A stretch of DNA of 64,000 nucleotides. Source: Thermococcus bergensis (GTDB lineage: Archaea > Methanobacteriota_B > Thermococci > Thermococcales > Thermococcaceae). How positions within the stretch are numbered: the first letter of the stretch is position 1; the number at the start of each line of letters is the position of its first letter. The notes under the pieces are model-generated. The model saw only the letters and a program-made list of their open reading frames with translations. It was not told the origin of the DNA and ran no database searches. The position numbers and the translations under genes are program-made. The stretch is taken from the NCBI RefSeq assembly GCF_020386975.1, contig NZ_JABFNK010000005.1:868001-932000 (forward strand), given 5' to 3'. This document shows positions 1-9,603 of this stretch, piece after piece.

Positions 1-480
1 CTGGGTGTATCCGGACTCCAAGTAGGTGTCTCCTTCTTCAGGATATCCGTCAGCATAGGCGCTCCAAGCCCTGTTTAAGTGCCTTTCGGCCTTGCTGAAG
101 CTTGTCATGACTTCTCCGTAGAACTTGATTCCCTTTATCCTGATGGGCTGGGCCTTTTCTGCAAATGTTTCCAGTGTCTCCAAGATTTTGCCAAGTCTTT
201 CTCTAGCCTTTTCGAGGTCAGTTTCTTTTTCTTTCATTACTTTTTCAATCTCTGTAAGTGCGTTTTCTAAGACCCTCTTGAGCTCTGCTTCTCCCCCTTC
301 TCCTTTAGCCACGTTTCTGTGAAGCTCTTCCTTCTCTCCCTGTCTCCTAAGGACTATTCCAGCGCCCATGATGACTAAGGCGCCACCAACTACTGGCCAG
401 AGTGGTGGATTTCTAGCGGAAGCTATAGCCCCTGTGATTAAACCGGCTGTAAGCATAACATTTCCAATTAGCTTTTTCAT
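1..480 (-). CDS. Membrane-anchored coiled-coil protein, partial (runs off window start)
   Basis: An ATG at 480 opens a frame that stays open for 160 codons to the first base of the window, so the C-terminus is missing. The N-terminus (MKKLIGNVMLTAGLITGAI) and residues 28-45 are hydrophobic, which suggests two short membrane segments or a signal anchor. Residues 48-110 are rich in E, K and L and look like a coiled coil. I do not recognise the family. It starts 10 nt after the stop of the OPT transporter gene on the same strand, so the two are probably co-transcribed, and the IS in that gene may be polar on it. Confidence 0.7.
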   Translation of the reverse strand, partial: MKKLIGNVMLTAGLITGAIASARNPPLWPVVGGALVIMGAGIVLRRQGEKEELHRNVAKGEGGEAELKRVLENALTEIEKVMKEKETDLEKARERLGKILETLETFAEKAQPIRIKGIKFYGEVMTSFSKAERHLNRAWSAYADGYPEEGDTYLESGYTQ

Positions 481-1839
481 GTTCATCACCTCATGGTTGC
501 AGTACTCCGGCAACGGTGAGCACTGCGAAGAGCAAGGTCATGGCAGCTTCTCCAACCATTAGACCAGCGGCAAATGGGAGGACCTTTTCAACGATGAACT
601 CGTAGCCCTTCTTCCTCTTTGCAATCTCGTTCACAACACACCCAATTCCGTAGGGGATAATGTACAGCATTGGTAAGTACATTGAAAGGCCCACGAGAAC
701 ACCAAGCCCTGGAACTCCGCTGAGAGAGAGCGCAAAGCCTAAGAGACCTCCAGCGATGAACTTGTCTATAGGTACACTTCCACCGAGCACTGCCTCAACC
801 ATTGACTTGAGGGCCATTGCCTGTGGTGCTGGGACCTTCTCGTTTCCAATTCCGTAGGCGTTCCATATAAGGCCAACAACTGTTAGAGCGATTATTGGGC
901 CAAGCCAGGCGGTTAAGAGCTCAACTTTCTGCTGTCTTGATGGGATAGCTCCGACCATGTGACCTGTCTTGAGGTCTTGCATCATATCTGCGGCACCAGA
1001 GATAGCAACACCAACGGTTGCACCCATAAGTATCGTAAGCGGCACGTTCTTGTTGGTGAGGTAGAGGAGTATCATGACTGAGACCAAGGAAAGACCTGAT
1101 ACTGGGCTCCAGTCGGTCATTCCGGTAGACATTGCCACGAGAAGTGAGGCTATGAATATCCAGGCGACACCGATGAGGGCCGTGAGGAGGCTTCTACCCA
1201 ATCCAAGGCCTCCGAGCTTGTATGCTGTCACGAGGAGCAGGAGGAATGCGAGGGTTGCTCCACCGATGAGGTAGTATATCGGCAGCTCTTCGTTGTTTCC
1301 GTTGCTGTCCTTTACCTTGCTGGCCTGTGCAAGGCTTTTCATTGCAACTGCAATAACTGGAAGTGATAGTATAAGTCCTGCTATTGAACCACCGAGGAGC
1401 ATACCTATACCAAGAGGCCTTGTCATGTTGCCGTAAACGTAGCTGCTTATAGCCGCTCCTTGAACTTCAGCGGGAAGCCATCCGAGGGCTTTGACCACCG
1501 GAGTTATGATGTAGTAGGAGAGTATACCACCGGCAAGAACTATCAAACCATTTCTTCCAGTGATTAAACCCATACCAAATACCATGAGTGAGAGAGCTAT
1601 AGTTAGGTTAATCCATTCTGGAAGGTGAAGTGCTGAGCCAAGGTCAACGACCTCGGGTATTATGTGGGGCAGTCCAAACAGTGGGAACTGCTGGATGAGA
1701 TAAATTATGGCACTGATAACCATACCAAAGAACAGCAACCTCGCCTTCTCTATACCACTACCAGGGGTTTTGAGGATGGTAGCAACTGCAGTACCTGTTG
1801 GGAACCTGAGCCTGTCTATTTCGATCATCTGCTTTCTGA

Positions 1840-2708
1840 GGGCGTGTTTAGTTTCACCCCCTGTTATTTAAACAGTATTTGACTCTGAGGAGGATTTTCA
1901 GACCATAACACATTACCCCAAGCAGGATTCGGGTTACAGTAGTCTTTTTCAGAAAACAGGGGATCCTACTGCCAAACCACGTTGTAAACGCACCCCAGAA
2001 CCCCTCATGAGGATTCCTACGCCTGTACTCTTCTTCAGAAAACACTCTGTCTCTCTTCTTACTACCAAAACCACCTGGAGCGTTCTTAGTTTTCTTAACA
2101 ATCGGCCGATAACCCTTTTCCACCACAGTGTTCAGAACTTTCTTTGAATCATAAGCCCCATCAGCATAAAAATTCCCAGAACCCCCCGGCAGGAGTTCAA
2201 TCAGCTCGTTCTCAGAAGTTGTGATCTTCACAGCAACCGGATACAGTAAACCCGGCAGGATTCTCGTTATTGCCTGAACTTCTATCCTGCCCTTTTTTTA
2301 TTTGTAATAATGGTTGAGTCTGCTTGAGTGCTGGCGTAGGGTAATTTCTGGAGTTTTTTCAGGAGGTGGTTTGTCAGTTCTTCGAGGTTCAGCTTTTTCT
2401 CCCAGTTGTGGAGGGTTGAGTAGTGAATGTTTGCTCCGAAGAATTTTCTGCCGTAGTGCTGGGCGTCTCTGAGGGGTAGGTTGTAGTATTGTTTAAAGAG
2501 GAGTATTGCCAGTATTGTTTTTACTGGAAATTTTTTGGATTTTGGCAGGTTCTTCAGCTTTCCTTCTGATTCGAAGTCTGCTAAAACGTCAAGAATTGCG
2601 AATGCCACGCTTTCAGGGTCTTTGAGTCTGTGATCCCATCTGGGGATCACGACAACCACCCGAAAGAATTCAGCAAAAACCCTAATAAAGGTTACTATAA
2701 ACACGCCC
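1840..2708 (-). mobile_element. IS4-like insertion sequence, copy 1 (in OPT gene)
   Basis: An 869-bp element bounded by 11-bp perfect terminal inverted repeats (GGGCGTGTTTA). It is flanked by the direct repeat GCTTTCTGA (1831-1839 and 2709-2717), a 9-bp target duplication, which fixes the ends. The same element recurs at 38640, 45385 and 49477, also at exactly 869 bp. It differs from copies 3 and 4 at only a few bases that I noticed. Transcription of its transposase runs on the minus strand, the same direction as the disrupted transporter gene. Confidence 0.95.
1854..2704 (-). CDS. IS4-like DDE transposase, copy 1 (two frames, -1 shift)
   Basis: The transposase is encoded in two overlapping frames: orfA (2282-2704) and orfB (in frame upstream of its first ATG, ending at 1854). 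They join if the ribosome slips -1, or RNA polymerase adds one A, at the A7 run complementary to 2293-2299 (reading AAA AAA AGG). The fusion would be about 283 residues. Catalytic candidates are D in STQADST (orfA end), D in FYADGAYDS, and E in the Y-(2)-R-(3)-E arrangement YRRRNPHE, which is the IS4-type signature. This copy has R where copies 2-4 have H in that motif (YRHRNPHE). The GTG start lies inside the terminal repeat, so the true start is uncertain. Confidence 0.85.
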
Positions 2709-3120
2709 GCTTTCTGAGTGGGATTATAAAGGTTATACCCAGAATTGCTCCAGCGGCTGTTGCTAGGAAGAAGTACAGTGTGTTTATCTCTTGGTGAAGG
2801 CCCATGATGTAGAGTGCTGGTATTGTGAAAATGACACCTGAGACGGAGATGTTCACTGCTGAAGCGACGGTTTGGACTATGTTGTTCTCAACGACTGTAC
2901 CCTTCTTGAGTAGTCCCCTAAGAATGCCCCAACCAACGATTGCCGCTATTGCAGAGCCTCCAGAGGTGAAACCCATGATCATTCCAGCGTAGGTAAAGCT
3001 TGCGGCCATAAATGCTCCCCAGAGAACACCTAAGATTACAGCGGCGGGAGTCACTTCTCTATAGTTTTCTTTTCCCTTTGTAACACTTTGTCCGACGTAT
3101 TTTTCCATTTTTCAACCCCC

Positions 3121-3136
3121 TGTACATTTTTGTACA
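3121..3136. promoter_or_regulatory. Inverted repeat TGTACA-N4-TGTACA at the OPT promoter (candidate operator)
   Basis: Two TGTACA hexamers separated by TTTT form a 16-bp symmetric site. On the minus strand a TATA-like box (TATATA, 3149-3154) lies upstream, so transcription of the OPT gene should begin about 25 nt downstream, inside this repeat, and the GGGGG ribosome site and ATG (3108) follow. A repeat at the start site is a usual place for an archaeal repressor to act. The regulator is unknown. Single TGTACA words also occur near the adh start (51.7 kb), where I see no second arm. Confidence 0.5.
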
Positions 3137-3154
3137 TATGGTCTGGTCTATATA

Positions 3155-3423
3155 CTTGGGATACAAAAGCGAGACATTCTGTCTTTTTTGCACATATAAA
3201 GTTTTCCCGCCCGACTTTATCCGCTAATGGGGATTGTAAACCAGTAAAACTTATAAAAAAGCAGTTATGTTGCTTTTTTATCATAGAGCATATAAAAAGC
3301 ACAAGGGATAAGAAAGAAATTCATGAATGTATATTTATATATCGTGGATGCTCGAAAATTATCGCGATTTGGAAAAAATTTCTAAATAATTCAAAAAATT
3401 CCGAAATTATTGGAAGAACTCCC
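3155..3423. other. Non-coding AT-rich stretch between the OPT promoter and a convergent-side small gene
   Basis: Together with the operator region this leaves about 315 bp without a gene. It is AT-rich, with several TATA-like words (for example around 3250) and A/T homopolymers. I see no RNA gene, no box C/D motifs and no convincing ORF; the plus-strand open frame here has neither a ribosome site nor protein-like composition. Confidence 0.4.
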
Positions 3424-3630
3424 TTAAAGAGAGCTAAACTTTTGAAGGAATATTTTTAAATCGGTTTTAAATGGCTCCCGGGAGCTCTTTATTTCCTCTT
3501 CTACTAGCTGGATAAAAGAGGCCTCGTCTTGGACTTTTGAGCCTATTTCCTCAACTTTTCTCTTTAGTTCTTCGTAGTATTCAATGTATGGCCTCGCCTC
3601 AAAGAGGGCTCTCTCTATTTTTTCCTTCAT
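3424..3630 (-). CDS. Small charged protein downstream of PrsW-like protease
   Basis: A 68-residue, strongly charged, probably helical protein (EELKRKVEEIGSKVQDEA in the middle). Its start lies 4 nt after the stop of the PrsW-like gene, with a GGAGGTGAAGGC ribosome site, so it is very likely translated in the same operon. I do not recognise a family. The short length and lack of hydrophobic segments suggest a small cytoplasmic partner protein, but that is inference. Confidence 0.65.
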   Translation of the reverse strand: MKEKIERALFEARPYIEYYEELKRKVEEIGSKVQDEASFIQLVEEEIKSSREPFKTDLKIFLQKFSSL

Positions 3631-3634
3631 GCCT

Positions 3635-4333
3635 TCACCTCCTAACGAACCAGTACCACCATGCTTTCTCTAAATCTTCTCTCTGCCCGAGCATTATGAA
3701 GTACCTAATAAGGGCTATGTTGATAAAAATCAGCAGTATCGTGAAGATGTAGTACGAGGGGATTGCGAGGCTTAGGAATGCGAAATAGTCCCACAGAAAG
3801 TGAAGCAGTATCGCGAGGACAAAATAGCTTGTGATGCTTTGGACTTTTCCCTCTGCCTTTAAGCCATACCCAACACCAACTATTGCGCTCCAGGTGGCGT
3901 GAGCGAAAGGTGTTAAGAAAGCCCTCACTATAGTGGTGCCGACTCCAAAGCCAATCCCGTACAGGAAGTTTTCCGTAGCCGCAAATCCCAGCCCGGCTGT
4001 AACACCATAAACCACACCGTCCATTATCCCGTCCATTTGACCTGCCTTAAATGGAAGCCTGATTGCTAGAGCCTTTGCTGGTTCTTCCACAATGCCGGCC
4101 ACAAGTGCCATATAAAATGCAGTCGCTGGTAAAATGGCGTATCCAAACTCCCCCTGTACCAAAAAGGCCTCCAAGAGCATTGCAACACCAACAGACAGGG
4201 TGCTTCCTAAGATGAATGTTGCTATAACATAGCGCTTGGGTTCGGGTTCGTATTTATCCGCATGATAGAAATACCAGAGCAATGCTAAGGCTGGCGCGTA
4301 CGCGAAGAATATTATAGCACTTAATACATCCAT
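3635..4333 (-). CDS. PrsW-like intramembrane metalloprotease
   Basis: A 232-residue polytopic membrane protein with the marks of the PrsW family: an EE-containing motif in IVEEPAKALAIR (about residue 85), a second acidic motif ATENFLYG, a histidine motif in FAHATWSAIVGVGYG and a final H/D motif LLHFLWDYFAF. These conserved E and H residues are thought to hold a metal in the membrane. In bacteria PrsW cleaves an anti-sigma factor; the archaeal substrate is not known. It starts at the ATG at 4333 and is followed after 4 nt by a small charged protein that may share its job. Confidence 0.8.
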   Translation of the reverse strand: MDVLSAIIFFAYAPALALLWYFYHADKYEPEPKRYVIATFILGSTLSVGVAMLLEAFLVQGEFGYAILPATAFYMALVAGIVEEPAKALAIRLPFKAGQMDGIMDGVVYGVTAGLGFAATENFLYGIGFGVGTTIVRAFLTPFAHATWSAIVGVGYGLKAEGKVQSITSYFVLAILLHFLWDYFAFLSLAIPSYYIFTILLIFINIALIRYFIMLGQREDLEKAWWYWFVRR

Positions 4334-4379
4334 ATAATCACCAAAGGAATTTGGTTCTTTTTGATTTTAATCCTTGCGG

Positions 4380-5057
4380 TCAAATTCTTTGGAGTGCTTT
4401 AACTAGGTCTCCAAGTTTTCCAAAGTCCAGGAGTTCTTTGTCCAGGGGGACAAGAACCTTAAAGTTGAAAAGATTGACATCTCTAAGAAAGGGAGAAACA
4501 ATTTCCCTGAGAATATCGTTTCCATATGCCCACGGAGAAAAAGCTGGGAGCACTATTAGAGGCTCACCCACTAAAAATATCGGAACTTTTATCAATGCTC
4601 CAACTTCATCCCTAAGTCTTATTGCAGGGTGTTCATGTCCTATTATGAACTTCTCCCCCTCAACAAGCTTGTGGCCGTGAACTATTTTCCACTTCCCGAT
4701 TTCAAGCTCATCAACGACCTCTACACCAAGTTCCCTAATCCAATTTATCCCTACATCATGGTTGCCCCTTACAACAACTATTTCCTCCACAAGAGGAATT
4801 ACCTCCTCAAAAAACGCCTTGAGCTCAAGTTTTTCTCGCTTGAGGGGAATGAACGAATGCTTGAGGTCGCCGTTTATTATCAATCGTTTTGGTCGTTGTT
4901 CCTTGAGAAGGGCAGCAACGGAGGTTACCATTTGCCTGAAGGCTTTTGGAAGATAAATTCCTTCTTTTGCCATGCTCTCCTCGTATCCAATGTGCAGGTC
5001 AGCTATTATTATTGAGTTTCCGATCTTAACAGCCTTCTGAGGAAGGAGCTCATGCAT
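4380..5057 (-). CDS. ICC-like metallophosphoesterase
   Basis: A 225-residue calcineurin-type metallophosphoesterase. The motifs are in order: DLHIGYE (residue 20), GDLKHSF (about 63), RGNHD (about 97), HGHK (about 128) and GHEHP (about 140), giving the two-metal site. The size and spacing fit the archaeal ICC-like group (COG1407). The substrate is not known; cyclic nucleotides or nucleic acid ends are possible. It is transcribed toward the PrsW-like gene and shares a short intergenic promoter region with the divergent gene at 5156. Confidence 0.8.
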   Translation of the reverse strand: MHELLPQKAVKIGNSIIIADLHIGYEESMAKEGIYLPKAFRQMVTSVAALLKEQRPKRLIINGDLKHSFIPLKREKLELKAFFEEVIPLVEEIVVVRGNHDVGINWIRELGVEVVDELEIGKWKIVHGHKLVEGEKFIIGHEHPAIRLRDEVGALIKVPIFLVGEPLIVLPAFSPWAYGNDILREIVSPFLRDVNLFNFKVLVPLDKELLDFGKLGDLVKALQRI

Positions 5058-5155
5058 GGTTGGGGTTACTCCCCAGTATTTTTAAACATATTGAATTTTG
5101 TTAGGCTAACCGAAAAATATTTAAGTCTGAATTGGGAGCTAAAGCTGGTGGTATT

Positions 5156-5434
5156 ATGGCTTATATAGGATTCGCAAAGACTGATCTAGCTCCTTATGAG
5201 ACCTATGACAGAATACTAAAAGAACTGGAGAAAAGAGGTTTTAAGATAAAGTTTTCCAAGCATCACTGGGCTGGAGATATGCCCTTTGGCCTTGTTATAG
5301 TCGAAAGTGACAAAGGCAACATAGCAGTAAGGTGGGCACTTGGAAAGGCCTTTGAACTCAAAATTGAGGAGGTAAGCGATGAAGACCTCAATGAATTCAT
5401 CGATGACACACTTGAGTATATAAACGGGGATTAG
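5156..5434 (+). CDS. Conserved Thermococcales protein of unknown function
   Basis: A 92-residue protein starting MAYIGFAKTDLAPYETYDRI. I chose the ATG at 5156 because GGTGGT sits 6-7 nt before it; a TTG 24 nt upstream lacks a site. It has a mixed alpha/beta look and an acidic C-terminus (EDLNEFIDDTLEYINGD). No membrane segment or cysteine motif is visible and I do not recognise the family. A TATA-like AAAATATTTAAG lies upstream at about 5115. Its stop overlaps the stop of the convergent HAD gene by 4 nt. Confidence 0.7.
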   Translation: MAYIGFAKTDLAPYETYDRILKELEKRGFKIKFSKHHWAGDMPFGLVIVESDKGNIAVRWALGKAFELKIEEVSDEDLNEFIDDTLEYINGD

Positions 5435-6099
5435 CCTCTCTCCTGTTTTATCCGCTCTATCACATCAAAGAGGCTCCAGAGGTCTTGAATGACATGAAGG
5501 TGCGGGATCTGGTCTAAAATTTCTTTGGTGACGTATTTTGCCGTCGGGGGGAAATAGTACCAGACGTACTCTGTGTTCTTGTCTCCTCTTCCTATAAAAC
5601 GCCACGGCTTGTCGTCAACCCACACAAAAATCTCGTCCCCGTACTTTTCCCTCACAAGCTGGAATGCCTCGCAGATGGTCATATCCCTCCCGAAAACTAT
5701 TACATCATCAAAAAGCTCGTAAAATCCCCCTATTCTCAGCCGGCGCTCTTTCATCCCATCCAAAAAATCCTCTGCAGAGAAGGATATCACAATGTGGCCC
5801 TCTTCTTTAAGCTTTTTCAGAAGCTCTTTGGAGTCGTCAATGGGTTTCGTAAGCTTTGCTCTCTCTTCAAACCACGTGCGGGCGAACTTAGTCTTAAAAA
5901 ACCTCGGCTGTTTTATTTTACCAGTATGGTTTCCAAATTTGGGCCGTTCAAAGTAGAGCTCCATCTTTGTGAGAATTTTAGCAAATGCTCCTTTGAATGG
6001 AAGCCATGGAAAGTGCTTCTCTAATGCTCTCCTGAATGCTTCCTCTATTACCGAGTAGCTGTCTACAAGCGTTCCATCAAAGTCAAAGGCTATTATCAT
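5431..6099 (-). CDS. HAD-superfamily hydrolase
   Basis: A 222-residue HAD phosphatase-like protein. The nucleophile motif I is DFDGTLVDS at the N-terminus, motif II is ISFSAEDF (about residue 113), and the acidic motif IV is WVDDKP (about 168). I start it at the ATG at 6099, which has GGAGGG 8-9 nt upstream, rather than the ATG 15 nt earlier. Substrate specificity cannot be read from the sequence. It is divergent from the glycine decarboxylase genes and convergent with 5156-5434. Confidence 0.8.
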   Translation of the reverse strand: MIIAFDFDGTLVDSYSVIEEAFRRALEKHFPWLPFKGAFAKILTKMELYFERPKFGNHTGKIKQPRFFKTKFARTWFEERAKLTKPIDDSKELLKKLKEEGHIVISFSAEDFLDGMKERRLRIGGFYELFDDVIVFGRDMTICEAFQLVREKYGDEIFVWVDDKPWRFIGRGDKNTEYVWYYFPPTAKYVTKEILDQIPHLHVIQDLWSLFDVIERIKQERG

Positions 6100-6225
6100 T
6101 ATTAAACCCTCCATTACTCTGCCACTAGCTCAATGAACGCTACTCCCTTTAAGTTTTGTCCTCCACAAAGCATATATTTTAGTGAGGCGAAATGTTTAGA
6201 CGATAATCTCAAAAAGGTGATGTCT

Positions 6226-7581
6226 ATGGGTAAGCACTACCTTCCAAACTTGGCACATAAGGAGGAGATGCTCAAGGAGATTGGCTTTAATAACATTGAA
6301 GACCTCTTCTCTGATGTTCCAAAAGGCTTTGTCAAGGAGTTTAACCTTCCAGAAGGCAAGAGCGAATACGAAGTCTTCCTTGAGATGAACGAGATCCTCA
6401 GCAAAAACAAGACCGTTCTTGAGATGCCGACTTTTCTCGGTGCTGGGGCTTACTTCCATTACGTTCCAGCCCACGTTAAGTACCTCATAGAGAGGAGTGA
6501 GTTCTTAACCGCTTATACCCCCTACCAGGCGGAGATAAGCCAGGGAATGCTGCAGGCGCTTTTCGAGTACCAGAGCTTGATAGGGGAGCTTGTGGGGTTG
6601 GAGATTGTAAACTCCTCAATGTACGATTGGGGAACTGCACTTGGCGAAGCAGCAAGAATGGCGGCAAGGGTTAAGAAAAAGAACAAATTCGTTGTTCCAA
6701 AGCACATCCATCCAGAAAGAGACAGGGTTCTCAGAACTTTTGTGGAAGGGGCGGACATTAAGATAGAATACGTAAACTGGAACGAAAAGGGCCAGGTTGA
6801 TATTGAGGACTTAAAAGAGAAGGCAAAAGATGCTGCTGGAGTCTACGTTGAGCTCCCCAACTTCTTCGGAATAATCGAAGAACAGATAAAGGAAATTGGG
6901 GAGATTGCCCACGAAAACGGTGCTCTGTTTGTAGTGGGTGTAGACCCGACGATTCTGGGCATAGTAGAGGCACCGGGCAACTTAGGAGCTGACGCTGTGA
7001 TCGGTGAGGCATCTTTCCTTGGAAGTGCCCTGAACTTCGGGGGTCCGAGGGCGGGAATATTCGCTACCAGAAATGAAACTGCCCTCGTAAGACAGATGCC
7101 TGGAAGAATTATCGGAATGACAAAAGATGCAGAAGGCAAAAGGGCTTTTGTCATGACACTTCAAACAAGAGAGCAGCACATAAGGAGAGCAAAGGCAACA
7201 TCAAACATCTGTTCAAATGAAGCTCTTGTAGCAGTTGCAGCAGCAATCCACCTAGCTTCCCTCGGGCCAAAAGGCCTCCAGAAGCTTGGAGAAGTAATAT
7301 TGAAGAACACTGCATATTTCAAGAAGAGGCTGAATGAAGTTGCTGAGATACCATTTGATGCAGTTAACTTCAAGGATGTCCCGGCTACGTTTGAAATCCC
7401 ATATCCAGTCATTCACGAGAGGCTCCTTGAGAAGGGAATACACGGGGGTTTCTATCTAAAGCCGCACTTCCCGGAGCTCGGCGAGACTGCTTTGCTTGCA
7501 GTAACTGAAACAACAAGGAAAGAGTGGATCGATGTACTCATAGAGAATGTTAGAGAGATAATAAACGAGGCAGAGCTGTGA
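6226..7581 (+). CDS. gcvPA: Glycine dehydrogenase (decarboxylating) subunit 1
   Basis: N-terminal-half subunit of the split P-protein of the glycine cleavage system, about 451 residues from the ATG at 6226 ([20 protein letters not shown]), which has GGTG 6 nt upstream; an in-frame ATG at 6220 abuts that site. The PLP-enzyme fold shows in the [17 protein letters not shown]-like passage and in [22 protein letters not shown]. With subunit 2 it decarboxylates glycine and passes the aminomethyl group to lipoylated H protein. The next gene starts 10 nt after its stop, so the two are cotranscribed. H and T proteins are not in this window. Confidence 0.93.
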   Translation: MGKHYLPNLAHKEEMLKEIGFNNIEDLFSDVPKGFVKEFNLPEGKSEYEVFLEMNEILSKNKTVLEMPTFLGAGAYFHYVPAHVKYLIERSEFLTAYTPYQAEISQGMLQALFEYQSLIGELVGLEIVNSSMYDWGTALGEAARMAARVKKKNKFVVPKHIHPERDRVLRTFVEGADIKIEYVNWNEKGQVDIEDLKEKAKDAAGVYVELPNFFGIIEEQIKEIGEIAHENGALFVVGVDPTILGIVEAPGNLGADAVIGEASFLGSALNFGGPRAGIFATRNETALVRQMPGRIIGMTKDAEGKRAFVMTLQTREQHIRRAKATSNICSNEALVAVAAAIHLASLGPKGLQKLGEVILKNTAYFKKRLNEVAEIPFDAVNFKDVPATFEIPYPVIHERLLEKGIHGGFYLKPHFPELGETALLAVTETTRKEWIDVLIENVREIINEAEL

Positions 7582-7591
7582 GGTGGTAAAG

Positions 7592-9091
7592 ATGTTCAGA
7601 CAGGCTAAATGGGATGAGCCCTTAATTTTTGAACTCTCAAGACCCGGAAGAATTGGTTTTACCCTCCCGGAACCAATTGAAGACGTTGACGTTCAAATCC
7701 CTGAGGGGCTAAGAAGGAAAAGCCTTGAGCTTCCGGAGCTTAGTGAGCCGGAGGTCGTTAAGCACTACACAAGGTTAAGCGAGATGAACTACGGTGTTGA
7801 TTCCGGCATATACCCACTCGGTTCCTGTACTATGAAATACAACCCCAAGATAAATGAGGAATTTGCAAACCACCCGAAAGTTGCCTTTATCCACCCCTAC
7901 CAGGATGAAAGAACAGTCCAAGGTGCCCTGCAGATAATGTGGGAGCTTGAGCAGTGGCTCAAAGAGATTACCGGAATGGATCGCTTCACTCTTCAACCGG
8001 CTGCTGGTGCCAACGGTGAGTTTACGGGAGTTATGATAATGAGAGCTTACCACCTTGACAGGGGAGAAACGCAAAGAAACGAAATAATAGTGCCTGACTC
8101 AGCCCACGGTACGAATCCTGCTTCAGCGGCGATGGCGGGCTTCAAGGTCGTAGAGATTCCTTCAAACGAACAGGGTACGGTCGACTTGGAGGCTTTGGAG
8201 AATGCCGTAAGCGAGAGGACGGCAGGAATAATGCTCACAAATCCCAACACCCTGGGAATCTTTGAAGAGGACATTCTGGAGATAGCGAATATAGTACACA
8301 AGGCTGGAGGACTGCTCTATTATGACGGTGCAAACTTAAACGGAATTCTCGGCAAGGTAAGGCCCGGAGACATGGGCTTTGACATCGTCCACATAAACCT
8401 TCACAAGACGTTCTCAACACCCCACGGAGGCGGTGGTCCGGGAGCAGGGCCTGTCGGTGTAAAGAAGCACCTTGTTGACTATTTACCCGTCCCACTGGTG
8501 GAATTCGATGGGGAAAAGTACTACCTGAACTACGACCTGCCAAAGAGCATTGGAAAGGTTAAGGAGTTCTATGGAAACTTCAATGTGCTCGTTAGGGCTC
8601 TCACGTACCTCAAGATTATGGGAAGGGACGGACTGAAAGAAGTTGCGGAGATAGCTGTTTTAAATGCCAACTACCTTACACAAAAGCTAAAGGGCACGAA
8701 AGGATATGAACTGCCACACAAGGAGCTCAGAAAGCACGAGGTTGTGTTCTCAGCAGAACCAATGAAGAAGGAAACTGGCGTGAAGGCTCTGGACGTTGCC
8801 AAGAGACTGCTCGACTTTGGACTGCACGCCCCGACTATTTACTTCCCGCTCATAGTGCATGAGGCATTGATGATTGAGCCAACGGAAACTGTCACCAAAG
8901 AAGAGATTGATGCCTACGTCGAAGCACTCAAGAAAATAAGCGAGGAAGCATACACCAACCCTGAAATCGTCAAGAGTGCCCCACACAACACGGCAGTTAG
9001 GAGAGTTGATGATGTGCTCGCAGCTAAAAAGCCAATTATAACGTGGAGAATGTACAAAGAGCTCAGGGAAAAGGGAGAGATCGACTACTGA
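7592..9091 (+). CDS. gcvPB: Glycine dehydrogenase (decarboxylating) subunit 2
   Basis: C-terminal-half subunit of the split P-protein, 499 residues from the ATG at 7592 (GAGGTGGT lies 4 nt before it). The PLP-binding lysine is the K of [17 protein letters not shown], followed by the conserved glycine loop. [13 protein letters not shown] and [15 protein letters not shown] are also diagnostic of the family. It is coupled to gcvPA (10 nt spacing). A T-rich stretch (9095-9115) after the stop could terminate transcription. Confidence 0.95.
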   Translation: MFRQAKWDEPLIFELSRPGRIGFTLPEPIEDVDVQIPEGLRRKSLELPELSEPEVVKHYTRLSEMNYGVDSGIYPLGSCTMKYNPKINEEFANHPKVAFIHPYQDERTVQGALQIMWELEQWLKEITGMDRFTLQPAAGANGEFTGVMIMRAYHLDRGETQRNEIIVPDSAHGTNPASAAMAGFKVVEIPSNEQGTVDLEALENAVSERTAGIMLTNPNTLGIFEEDILEIANIVHKAGGLLYYDGANLNGILGKVRPGDMGFDIVHINLHKTFSTPHGGGGPGAGPVGVKKHLVDYLPVPLVEFDGEKYYLNYDLPKSIGKVKEFYGNFNVLVRALTYLKIMGRDGLKEVAEIAVLNANYLTQKLKGTKGYELPHKELRKHEVVFSAEPMKKETGVKALDVAKRLLDFGLHAPTIYFPLIVHEALMIEPTETVTKEEIDAYVEALKKISEEAYTNPEIVKSAPHNTAVRRVDDVLAAKKPIITWRMYKELREKGEIDY

Positions 9092-9603
9092 GTTTCCTTT
9101 TTTCTTCTCCTTTTCCAAAAACAATATAAACCTTTTTTAGCTCTCTTCTTTGGGGGTTCTATGGAAGTTGAAAAGCTAATCAAAAAAGCCGAGGAGCTCA
9201 GTCAAAAGTATGGAATACCTTACTACGAAGTGAGAATAGCTAAAATAAGCGCGACTCATATTGAAATGCAGAATTCTCACTTTGAAGACATTTCTTCGAA
9301 TGTGGAGATCGGGATTGGTGTTAGGGCCTTTGACGGTTCTTGGGGCTTCTCATCTGCAAATGACCCAAGAAGGGCAGAAAAGGCACTTGAAACTGCAATG
9401 AAGATTGCAAAAGTCACAAGGGGCAACTCAAAAATTTACATCGGAGACCCGGTCAAGGATGATGCTGAAATAAAGGTTAAAAAGCCGTTTTCTGATGTAG
9501 ATTTAGAAGAGAAAACTGCCATCCTCAAAGAGATAGATTCCCTGCTGATGGGAAAAAACCTGCCCAACCGGGAGATAACCTATGGAGATGGAATAAAGGA
9601 GCA

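Larger units (their letters stand above)
491..3108 (-). pseudogene. OPT-family (oligopeptide/metal-peptide) transporter, interrupted by an IS
   Basis: Two fragments on the minus strand, 2709-3108 (N-terminal part, ending ...TFIIPLRK) and 491-1839 (starting ...QMIEIDRLRFPTGTAVA), belong to one OPT-family membrane transporter; the PLR-x-Q-(M)-I...PFPTGTA passage is typical of the family. Removing the 869-bp IS (1840-2708) and one copy of its 9-bp target duplication leaves a continuous frame of 579 residues with many hydrophobic segments. The interrupted gene should make only a short N-terminal fragment of about 137 residues, ending in IS-encoded residues. OPT proteins import peptides or metal chelates across the cytoplasmic membrane; the substrate here is unknown. 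The start is the ATG at 3108, preceded by GGGGGTTGAAAA. The downstream gene at 1-480 is in the same transcription unit. Confidence 0.9.

Noticed and set aside
3088-3459. Plus-strand 123-codon frame upstream of the OPT gene
   Set aside because: It overlaps the OPT promoter and start in antisense, lacks a ribosome site and is rich in unusual residue runs.
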